From positions 1-36,224 of the forward strand of contig QANT01005994.1 in the NCBI GenBank assembly GCA_003254885.1: DNA of 36,224 bases, given 5' to 3'. The notes below the pieces were generated by a model that was not told the origin of the DNA, did no database searches, and saw nothing but the letters and a program-made list of their open reading frames with translations. Source of the DNA: Purshia tridentata. Lineage: Eukaryota > Streptophyta > Magnoliopsida > Rosales > Rosaceae. Below, in pieces: positions 1-9,084 of this stretch. Made by a program: the position numbers and the translations under genes. How positions within the stretch are numbered: position 1 is the first letter of the stretch; each line of letters opens with the position of its first letter.

Positions 1-168
1 AACACTAAACACCTCCCTTTTTTTCAGTTTATTCATAAGAAATAAAAAGAGTAAATGGTATTATAAAAAGGATAATTGTTGCATATGTTGGATAGTTCGG
101 TTGGAATGGCTCACTTTCCACTCAAGTCCGCCTCCCTTCATCTTAATAAGAAAAAATAATAAATGTTA

Positions 169-504
169 TTTTGCTCTCCTAACTTTGTACTTATATTAGT
201 TTGCTTTTTAGAATTTTAATCGAAAAATTAAAAATCTAAAAGTTATTTGGCTTTTCAATTTTGCCAACTGAAATAATTTCGTCAATTTACTCGTTTTTCA
301 TCCAAAACTCTATTTATACGAAGTTAAATACCTATCATGAATGGTTTTTATTAAAGGAAAAATGGTAGTCACGTGCCTATTACTTGTATCAATTTACTAA
401 AAAAATTGACGAAAGTATCCCAATTGGCAACATCATATTTTAATTTTCTAAATTTAAAGTATGAGAAGCAAACTGATACAAATGCAATAGTTTAAGGATC
501 AAAA
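169..504. mobile_element. MITE-like inverted-repeat element (about 336 bp)
   Basis: The left arm (about 169-295) and the reverse complement of the right arm (about 400-504) can be laid side by side for roughly 110 bp. Shared blocks in order include TTTTG at the tip, TAGTTTGC versus CAGTTTGC, AAAATTAAAA, TTGCCAA and TTTCGTCAATTT. The centre is unpaired and carries a CACGTG. No coding capacity is present. This fits a non-autonomous DNA transposon whose transcript would fold into an imperfect hairpin. I see no clean target-site duplication, so the superfamily is not assigned; Mutator-like or hAT-like relatives are possible. Confidence 0.55.
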
Positions 505-749
505 TGAAAAGTATCTCTATTACAAATATATGAATAAAAAATTTTCATGAGGAGACTCGCATTAGCCATGATTTGAGACAAATGAGTAATACTATTGGAG
601 AAATTTTTGTATATGTTTCACCTTATGAAATTTTTTTATTTATATATTAGAGAGATTGTTGGCAAAGTGATTAGTCAAAAATGATCCAAACAGAAGCATA
701 TGTGCCTATATTGACTAAAAAAAGAGATCCACATGGTTGGCATTTTCAT

Positions 750-831
750 TGGGCCTAATTCAGACCAAGACCATTTAATTGCTTTCAGTCCAAAAGCCCA
801 TTTCATTTTTTCCGGTCCGAAAGCCCATTTC
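750..831. promoter_or_regulatory. Site II-like promoter motifs in a short tandem repeat
   Basis: TGGGCC occurs at 750-755 and AGCCCA (TGGGCT on the other strand) at 795-800 and 822-827. The last two sit inside an imperfect 17-bp direct repeat, GTCC(A/G)AAAGCCCATTTC, at 788-804 and 815-831, a 27-bp period. TGGGCY site II elements are known TCP-factor targets in promoters of plant housekeeping genes. Their place 260-340 bp before the GnTI start codon makes a promoter role plausible; that role is inferred. Confidence 0.45.
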
Positions 832-1094
832 TCATTGGACGACAGTTAGCAATAACAGCCGGCGCAGGTTAGCAAGTCACGGAACTGTTTTTTTGGTCGG
901 AAGTCATGAAACTTGACTAAAAGCACCGTAGTCGAGTAAACGCGATCAAAATTCACAAACACGCTTAGCAATTTTTTTGGTCAATTACATTCTTATTTTT
1001 AAAACCATTGAAAATTGATCCTTATAATTCCATCTGATTCAATATTCAAGCTCGAGAGGTCCGAGCTCCCGAAAATTTGGCACCAAAAACAAAA

Positions 1095-4000
1095 ATGAAG
1101 AAAATTCTCTGCGATTTTCGGCTCCTCCTATTTGTCGCAGCTGCGGCGTTCATCTATATCCAGGTGCACAGAAACCCTAATTCTGTATTTCTCTCAACAA
1201 TCTGCCTCACATTTCGCTCAACTTGAATTGTTGCAGTAGTAGCTGAAATGACTCAATCAATTTTCCTTCTACTTTGTGCTTGTGTGCTTTATTTTGGCCA
1301 CAGATTCGGCTTTTCGCGACACAATCACAGTATGCTGATCGCCTTGCTGATGCGGTATGAACTATATTAACTTTTTCATTTGATAAGAAATGGGAAATGT
1401 GCTGCAGATATTAGTTTATTTGAGCTCATTTAGCTTTCTTTTAGTTAAAATGTTAATGATGAGTGCTGGAATTGCTTAGTAGGACCAATTTATCTTGCTG
1501 ATTCATTGTCTACTTTAACAAATTGAGCAGAAAATGAAAAATTTACAACTTTAAAACAAAGGGTCACACGAAGAGAGGTTCTGGCTTCATTATTATAATT
1601 GACTAAAAACTGTCCCTAGTTGGATGGAGTAATCAAGAGCTACTCTATATTTTTTTTAAATTAAATTTTAACGTTTTTTTTTTCCATTCTTATTGCCATC
1701 TTTTTTCTTTGCTTCATCCATCTGCTTGCTTACCAAAGTTGCCTGCTTTTGAAAAGAGATCATTACCTCATTAATGCAATGAAGTTTCTTATGGGTTATT
1801 ATTATATTGTTATTTTTATTTTAAAACTCATAATCTAATCTTGAATCATACACCTACTTTTGACAGATAGAGTCAGAGAACCGTTGTACATCTCAATTGA
1901 GAACACTAATTGATCAAATAAGTTTGCAACAAGAACAAATTGTTTCCTTAGAAGGTGTGTGAGATCTTTCTAGCGCATGGGATTTTCATATGTTCATTTA
2001 TATTATATGCTGTTCAAGTAACCTATCCTTACTTCTGTACTAATGAGTTTAAATTTTTTTAAATTGTTGCAACTGCATCATCTTGTGGGATTTAGTTTTG
2101 ATCTGTGCTTTACTGTCATAGATCTTAAAGTAAGAATGATTTTTGGAGGGGTTTGTCGGAAAAAACTGTTGCTCTTTGTTGGTTGAAGATTTTCTGGGAG
2201 TTTGGGCAAAAGAGAAGGCTACTATTCTTTGGCGATATGTAATTTGGCTTATCTTTGGATGGAAGGAAATAAAATACTTTTTTAGGACAAGGTGGAGGAC
2301 GTGGAATCTCTTTGTGACAGAATCAGATGCCTAGGCTCGTTATGGGTTTTTTTTGGTCTAAACATTTTAAGGATATCCCTCTTACTGTAATTTATCTGGA
2401 TTGGATGGGATTATGGTGTTGATTGTATAGTAGCTTTTGTTATTCTTGGTAGTCAATTAGTTTAGATTGAGTTGTCCTTTTTTCTGTACTGAATTCTTAC
2501 TCTTTATGTAAAAGTAATAACTTACGTTTCTATTTTTATTTTTAAAATTCTGACTCTAGACTATTGCAATTGTAGAAGAAAAGCAACGGTTAGAGCAAGA
2601 ATGTGGACAACTGAAGGCCCTTGTTCAAGAACTTGAAAGTATGTGCTTATTAACAAAATCCTTTTCTGAAAGTGATACAAAAAGTGCCTGCAATTTCTTA
2701 TTTTGTATTATTGGAAGATGTCTCATATGCTTTCATGGCATACATGCAGTATTATTCTGGTTGTTTGGTAATTTCAAAGAGATTAAACCTTCCCAAAGAA
2801 ATTCACTTGAAATTGTTATATGATTTCAATGCTACCTCGGTTGGAGATTTTCTAGTGTTTCTGTGAACTTTCTATTGTTTGTAAGAGGTAAGAAACCTAA
2901 AAGTCTTGATTTTAAATAAATATAGTTTTAGACCCCAAAATAAGGGGTATCAAAAGACTATATTTGTGATCCGAACCAAATAATGGGAAAAATTCCACCT
3001 ATAAGAAAATGAAGAGTTTAAAGGACTGAACTTCTGAATGTAATAGAAACTGAAAAAAAAACTTCTAAAGGCAATACAGTTTTAACTTTTAGTTCTCTCC
3101 GTTGTCCACCAACAGAGATGGTGAGTGGAAATTTACAATATATTTCTTGTCTGTTTTATTTTACCAAATCACATCTCTTATTGGTTTTTCCTAAAGGTAC
3201 TTGATTTCAGGAAAAAGGTCTCATGTTTTAAACATCTTAATTATTATCTCTGGGTAGATGTACAATTCATGGTTGTGTATATAACTATGTTGCTTTCACC
3301 CATAGTGTAACTTAACATATATGTTTGTCCAACATTAGAAATACTGATTTTGATTCCTGTTCTGCTCCATAGTCAGTTTACTTCATGTTCATTCAAATTT
3401 ACAGTTAGTTGGTCGCTTCTTAGTTATATACTATATTCTATTTCTAACTTAAAAAAAAAAGGGCATTATCACTCTAGTCATGTATTTTCAGTGCTGTCAG
3501 TGTTTGGGTACTTATACTTTTATGTCATTTCAGTATTATTTAGCTGTTTGGAACATTCCAAAGCACTTTACTATTATTATTATTCTTTTGTAACATGTCC
3601 CATAGAACTTAGGATATTAATTTTGTCAAACTTTTCAGGGAAAGGCTTACAACGGCTGATTGACAAAGAACAGGTGGAACTGATTGCGTGCCTTACATTT
3701 CAGTTTTCTTTCTTCCTAGAACTCATGACTTGTTACTATTCTAACTATTTTTTCTTATGAACTTGGTTAGGTGCCACTGGCAGCAGTTGTAATTATGGCA
3801 TGCAATCGTGCTGATTATCTGGAAAGGACCGTTAGGTCTGTTTTAAAGTAAGTTTCATGTTCACAGCATGTTCTACAGTGGAGTTCTTTTCATTTGTACA
3901 TGATTCAGCTGACCCACTGGCCTAATTTCCAATTATCTAGATATCAGAGTTCTGTTGCTTCAAAGTTTCCTCTATTTGTCTCCCAGGTATGTATGTGTTT

Positions 4001-6499
4001 CTTTTTTTTGGTAAAACATTATGGGTGTGATACTTTGACTTACACTTATTATTCTTTAGCTGTTATTCTAGGACAGAATCGATAGCTAAACATGATAACT
4101 GTATTTTTCTCAGGATGGATCAGATCAAAATGTGAAACATAAGGCTTTGAGCTATGACCAGCTCACATATTTGCAGGTAATTTGTACATTTATAATAAAA
4201 TTGTTTATCCTTGGGAATATTGTTGACTTTGGAAACGCGCCAGGCTACCCATTAACTCCGACTTCAATTCATCACAGCATTTGGATTATGAACCAGTTCA
4301 TCCCGAAAGACCTGGGGAGTTGATTGCATACTACAAAATTGCACGTAAGGATTCTGAGCTTCTTCTGTTAAGCATATATTAGCTTTGTTTTACATCTCTC
4401 TGTTTTGTAGGTCATTACAAATGGGCATTGGATGGATTGTTCTACAAGCATAACTTCAGTCGAGTGATCATACTTGAAGGTGAAAATGGTGTTCCTTGGA
4501 TTATCTTTCCAGTTTTTCTTTCTTTGCTCTTTATTACAGAACTCTTAAGTATGCTATCCTGATGCAATCCATCATATTTGAACACAGATGATATGGAAAT
4601 TGCTCCTGATTTTTTTGATTACTTTGAGGCTGCAGCAGCTCTCCTTGACAAGGATAAGTAAGTCTTCTAGATGAATTCAAAGTCTTATGCCTCAAATACT
4701 TATATATTAGATCATTGTTCCAGATTCCTGGAACTCTGGCTTTTCCTCACTTTCTTGATGTCAAATTGTGGTAGGTCTATCATGGCTGTTTCCTCATGGA
4801 ATGACAATGGACAAAAGCAGTTTGTGCATGATCCTGGTGTGTTCTCTTCAATTTTTTTGGTTTATCTTTCTCAGATTGAAATCAAGTTCAATACAGCTTT
4901 ATTTTCAAATAGCAATTGCATTAATTTAATAATAAGATCCACAGAAATTGTCAGAACCATTATGTTCTCTGATTTGCTATCTGATCCACTGTGCAGAAGT
5001 TCTTTATAGATCAGATTTCTTTCCTGGACTTGGGTGGATGCTGGCTAGGTCTACATGGGATGAGCTATCACCAAAGTGGCCAAAGGCATATCCTTGTTGT
5101 TATAGTGAATTTTGTTCTGATTATACTTCTCTATGATTTCGATGCATTTCTTCCAAATGTTTTCTTTCACAATGGTTCACTTACTGGGATGACTGGTTGA
5201 GGTTAAAAGAGAATCACAAAGGTCGACAATTTATTCGTCCAGAAGTGTGTAGGACATATAATTTTGGTGAGCATGTACGTGTTCCTACCTTTTCTTGTTC
5301 ATTTCCTTCCAACCTCATGATTTTTTTATTGTGCTAGCATTGAGTCACATATTTACTTTCTGAAAAGTTCATTGAATTATGTGTATTTATTGTAATGCAT
5401 TTCTACATTGATTTTTACTTATTATCTATCAGTGATGCTACAAAGTCTTATCCTGAAAGTGGTTCTGTGTTCCTTGAAACTGCAAACATTGTAGTTCCAT
5501 ATCTAGTTCCTTTAATTAACGTTTATATTGTAGTTTTGCACTCTAATTAACTCAACGTGAGTGATATTTTCAAGTTAAATGGGATGGAACTTCAACAAAA
5601 TTTCTTTAGTATGTAGCGCATTACTGCATTGTAAGCTCGGTCCGCCTCTTAGGACTCTCAAACTTTTCCATGCTTCAATTTTCAAGCCTTGTGATCTTCT
5701 GCAGGGTTCTAGTTTGGGGCAGTTTTTCAAACAATATCTTGAACCAATAAGGCTGAATGATGTCCTGGTAATTATCAATCTGTCTTCGTTATCATTCTAT
5801 CTAGTCTAAGTTTGTTCTTTTTCTTTATTCAACATTTTCACATTGACCTTTTCTTCTTTTACCTTTTCTGTCCATAGGTTGACTGGAAATCTATGGATTT
5901 GAGCTACCTGATGGAGGTAATGTATGCCTTAATACATTTGGATGGAGTGTTGCTTTCATTACATCTATAGTAAACAGATCTTTTCAACGTGTTTGTAGGA
6001 CAAGTATGTAAAGCACTTTGCTGACATTGTGAAAAAGGCTAAACCTCTCCGTGGAACTGATCTTGTACTAAAGGCACGTAATATTGATGGTGATGTTCGT
6101 ATACAGTACAACAACCAGCCAGACTTTGAACGCATCGCAAGTCAGTTTGGTATTTTTGAAGAGTGGAAGGTCATTTTTCGTTGTTATTGTGTATCTTCCT
6201 TTAATTATCATTGAAATTAGGAAAAGCTGTGGAGAATCTCTTCGTCCTGTCCTCCATCAATTATGCAAATAGCTCTAGAAATAAAATAATTTAAGGGCCT
6301 AGTTTTAGAATCCAGTTGTAAATTTATTCATCTGGAGTTGTTTGTTTGTGTTTTGTTTGTTTGTGTTTCCTTCATTTTTCAGGATGGTGTACCAAGGACG
6401 GCATATAAAGGAATAGTTGCTTTCCGATACCAAACCCCACAACGTATATTCCTTGTTGCTTCAGATTCTCTCAAGCAGCTTGGAGTTGAAGATTCTTGA
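1095..6499 (+). CDS. CGL1: Alpha-1,3-mannosyl-glycoprotein 2-beta-N-acetylglucosaminyltransferase (GnTI)
   Basis: GnTI adds the first GlcNAc to Man5GlcNAc2 N-glycans in the Golgi, the gateway to complex N-glycans. Eighteen coding exons join in frame to 444 residues, the length I recall for Arabidopsis CGL1: 1095-1163, 1304-1354, 1867-1954, 2576-2638, 3639-3673, 3771-3847, 3941-3986, 4114-4176, 4278-4344, 4411-4479, 4588-4657, 4775-4836, 4997-5087, 5181-5274, 5705-5767, 5878-5916, 5999-6169, 6383-6499. The protein is type II: a short cytosolic tail, one membrane anchor (residues about 8-22), a stem likely to be coiled (40-95), then a GT13 catalytic domain opening with [20 protein letters not shown]. 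The metal-binding EDD (residues 209-211) is split by intron 10. Other family blocks are [27 protein letters not shown] and [14 protein letters not shown]. All introns look like GT-AG except 5088-5180, which fits AT-AC. No damage is seen in the coding exons. Confidence 0.95.
1172..1180 (+). promoter_or_regulatory. Telobox-like motif in GnTI intron 1
   Basis: AAACCCTAA lies eight bases after the donor of the first intron. Telo-box motifs near the 5' end of plant genes, including first introns, are associated with expression in dividing cells. A single 9-mer can occur by chance, so any role here is only suggested by position. Confidence 0.3.
2136..2430 (+). mobile_element. Degenerate LINE-like relic (C-terminal RVT-associated region) in GnTI intron 3
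   Basis: One frame of this intronic segment reads [10 protein letters not shown], a stop, then [20 protein letters not shown] and later FIWIGW. This resembles the end of plant non-LTR (LINE) polyproteins, where a tryptophan-rich LW-x-ERN-x-R-x-F block is followed by a W/L-rich helix. The frame has several stops and the piece is only about 300 bp, so it is dead. It is absent from the mature GnTI reading frame: exon 3 joins exon 4 at 2576 without it. Assignment is by eye; confidence is moderate. Confidence 0.45.
5088..5180 (+). other. U12-type AT-AC intron in the GnTI gene
   Basis: Between the exon ending AAG GC and the exon starting T TAC TGG GAT, the 93-bp intron begins ATATCCTTG and ends CAC. 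The start matches the minor-spliceosome 5' consensus (ATATCCTT). A branch-like TTCTTTCAC has its adenine at 5169, 11 bases before the 3' end, inside the usual U12 range. The join restores the conserved K-A-Y-W-D-D-W. No GT-AG pair nearby gives this sequence, because no AG immediately precedes TTACTGG. Confidence 0.85.
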
Positions 6500-7671
6500 T
6501 GCAAGATGAGGTTATTTTTGATATTTCCGTGCTAAAACATGCAGAGGCCAATTTGATATTTTTGATAACACATAGTTTTACTTTTGTCATGGTCAAAGTA
6601 GAGAAGTTTTATTAATTTGCATCTGAGATTTTTCTGTTCTTCGTTAATTGACAGAGTTCATGAGGAGAAAATATTGTTTCCACGGTTCAACATTGTGGTT
6701 CATCAATACATATGTTCTTGAAGGACAAAGGCAACTCATACAAACAGATAACCCATACTAAGTAAACCTGCAGGAGATGACTACATTTTTCGTGATTTAA
6801 GTTTTGTAGCGGGCTATGTCTTCTGTAATTTGAGTTCCTCAGAAACTTTAACTTATGGTTGCTTTTAACAAATAGCAAGCTCCACATTCCAAATTCCTGT
6901 TGAGCTCAAGGTGGTGGTCTCCATATGTGTTCAATACATATTCAGTAGATCTTCCCCGACAAAGCAAGAGATTCTATGATTACTATTGAAGATGTTATTG
7001 TAACTTTGTTTTTATTTTTTATTTTTATGGATACCTTCCGAAAGAGCATGAAATCTTAATCTTTGTTGACCCAAAAAAAAATGTAATCTTAATCCTTGAT
7101 GTATGATATATTGAGAGATGTAGCATACAAAAATCCAAAATTTTCTAATATGAAGTGAATTTTAGTGTGATGCAGCGTAGTCATTGGTGCTGTAATGCCT
7201 TTAGGAATTAGGAGAAGTTGTATGTTGATTGGTCTTGCTTGCCACATGCAAAATATGGTGATAGTTGATAATTCTTATACTCTGGGAACAACAACAACAT
7301 GGTTTCCACGTTTGGATTAAAAAGTTAGGTTTGCTGACTTCCCTGATTTGCCATGGACTGTTGGCCGTGGTCGGATGGAAGGGATGAAAAGAGAAGAGAA
7401 TGGAGAGGGAAAAGCCTTTTTCTATTTTACTTGACTCGGCCCAATAAATACTCAGAGATTAATGAGGGTTTTAAAGCTATTTAGTTAGCAAATTAAAATA
7501 TGAGTGATTATATTTTCACTCCCTTGTCTTATTTTTTTACTGACTTTATTTTTACACCCATTATTAAAGTTTAAAAAAATATAAAAACATTTTTCATACC
7601 CCTCATTATTCTTATAATAACCTTTGAAAAATAATCATACAAAAACACTCTTCCTACCTCCTTCACTATTA
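6500..7671. other. GnTI 3' region and intergenic DNA
   Basis: The first several hundred bases after the stop are likely 3' UTR, with AT-rich stretches and AATAAA-like signals but no single clear polyadenylation site. From about 7440 the composition becomes strongly AT-rich. No gene was recognised on either strand; the ORFs at 6687-6887 (-) and 7571-7816 (-) look like chance reading frames. Confidence 0.5.
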
Positions 7672-8891
7672 GGCCCTGTTTGTTTGGAAGTAATCTATAA
7701 CTATAATGGGAATGCAATTCTATTCTATTTAAAAAAGGTGTTTGGTTACACTTAACCTTGGAAAAGAAATAGATAAAATTCAAATTGACTGGAGTCAAAT
7801 TATTGAAAACAAGCATAATAGCAATACCAGAAAAGGGGTGGTATTGTGATTACATCCAATAACATGGAATGAAAAATTACGTTTATTGCCCTGCTTATTA
7901 CTCGGCAAATATCAACAAGTATTAAAAGAAAATTTTCAAAATATTGATAACTTTCTTCCTCAAAGCCTTTGCCGCCAAATTTCTTGAGCCTGGTTGTCGA
8001 TTGAGTTCGTCTACTCAGAAAAGCAAGTATGGCTTCTTAATTACTTGATTGTTTTATTTTCTTGAGTTTTTCTACAACGTTGGTCTTACTTTTGGGGTAT
8101 TTTGTTTCTTCTGCAACTTTAACTATGAACTTGCTTTAATTCTGTTTGGGTTATTTTTTGTTTCTTCTACACCTTGTACTGTGACATGCTTTGATGGAGA
8201 AAGAGAATATGTTTTACATACCCTCTCTCTCTCATGTACTTAGTAGTTAAATCATCAAATATATATATATATATACAGGAAGGATCCATTGTGAGAAAGA
8301 GAATATGTTTTACATACCCTCTCTCTCTCTCTCATGTACTTAGTAGTTAAATCATCAAATATATATATATATATTAGTTGTTTTTCGCAGTTTTGGTATA
8401 TACTATAATGATATCTATTAATCAACATTGATTACATAATTGGTGTTCATTGAATTAAATAAAAACTTACGCATAACATATATAATTAAAGGGTATTTTT
8501 GTAAGATTATTATATTTTGATATTACATTTCTAGATCTACCAAACACCGAATGGGAATGGAAGTCATTTCCTTACCTCGATTCTAAAATTGCTCCAAACA
8601 CTGGAATAGAAATAGTTATGTAATAGAATACAATTTCATTCCTGTTTTAGATAGGATATCGCAAGAAATGTCTAGAAAGTGGGGTTGGGTACTCCCGTAT
8701 CCCCCGATACCTGCAGCCATAGCCAGGCAATTAAGGTGCTTTTGCTTGTGATTCTTATTAACGAACAATCAGAAATGCTAACCCTTGTTTCATCCAAAAA
8801 GACGAATAAGAAAGCAGACCGGAGAACTCCGGGCATGAATGTTGGTCGAGGCTAAAGGGGGTTCTCATATTACGTCCAAACAAACAAGACT
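7672..8891. mobile_element. Tourist/Harbinger-like non-autonomous DNA transposon
   Basis: The left tip GGCCCTGTTTGTTTGG (7672-7687) is an inverted match, 13 of 16, to the right tip at 8876-8891, and pairing continues for about 7 more bases with one mismatch. TTA flanks both ends (7669-7671 and 8892-8894), the target-site duplication typical of PIF/Harbinger and Tourist elements. Subterminal sequence around 7695-7755 pairs with the reverse complement of about 8535-8654 (GGAATG, ATTCTATT and GTGTTTGG blocks). No transposase frame is visible. The right arm seems to be interrupted by about 214 bp (8655-8868). Class is inferred from tip, TTA and lack of coding sequence. Confidence 0.6.
8197..8374. 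repeat. Near-identical 80-bp direct duplication
   Basis: The segments 8197-8275 and 8293-8374 match almost base for base: GAGAAAGAGAATATG, a CT run, CATGTACTTAGTAG, then ATCATCAAAT and an AT run. They differ only in CT and AT repeat length and are separated by 17 bases. The near identity points to a recent duplication inside the surrounding transposon. Confidence 0.8.
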
Positions 8892-9084
8892 TTATTCCAC
8901 CCACTCATTTTTTTGGGCTCACTGCAGGACTGATTTTTAAATGAAAACCCAACTCCTAAGACGACATGTCGTTTTTACTGAATCGAAGTCATTGCACCTA
9001 AAGTCCTGAAACCCTTCTTACACTGTCCCTCAGTTGAGTTCCCGCCGTGCCTCACCTACGTAACAACAGCAGCAACTAACGACC
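8892..9084 (+). promoter_or_regulatory. Putative NOC4 promoter and leader
   Basis: This short stretch between the transposon end and the NOC4 start holds a TGGGCT at about 8915-8920 (site II type) and a perfect 12-bp palindrome ACGACATGTCGT at 8961-8972. Site II motifs are common in promoters of ribosome-biogenesis genes. A promoter this close to a transposon end implies a compact control region, unless elements inside or beyond the transposon are also used. Confidence 0.4.

Larger units (their letters stand above)
1..1094. other. Intergenic region upstream of the GnTI gene
   Basis: AT-rich intergenic DNA with no supportable ORF. It holds an inverted-repeat element at 169-504 and a site II-rich promoter segment around 750-830, both listed separately. 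The start codon of the downstream gene at 1095 lies in an A-rich context (AAAA before ATG), typical of plant initiation sites. The segment 1040-1090 is probably 5' leader, but no transcription start can be fixed from sequence. Confidence 0.6.

Noticed and set aside
2285-2334. TTTTTTAG followed by an open stretch (GACAAGGTGGAGGACGTGG), considered as a GnTI exon
   Set aside because: Joining it to exon 3 gives a peptide unlike the GnTI stem and no suitable donor follows; exon 3 joins 2576 directly in frame with the expected sequence.
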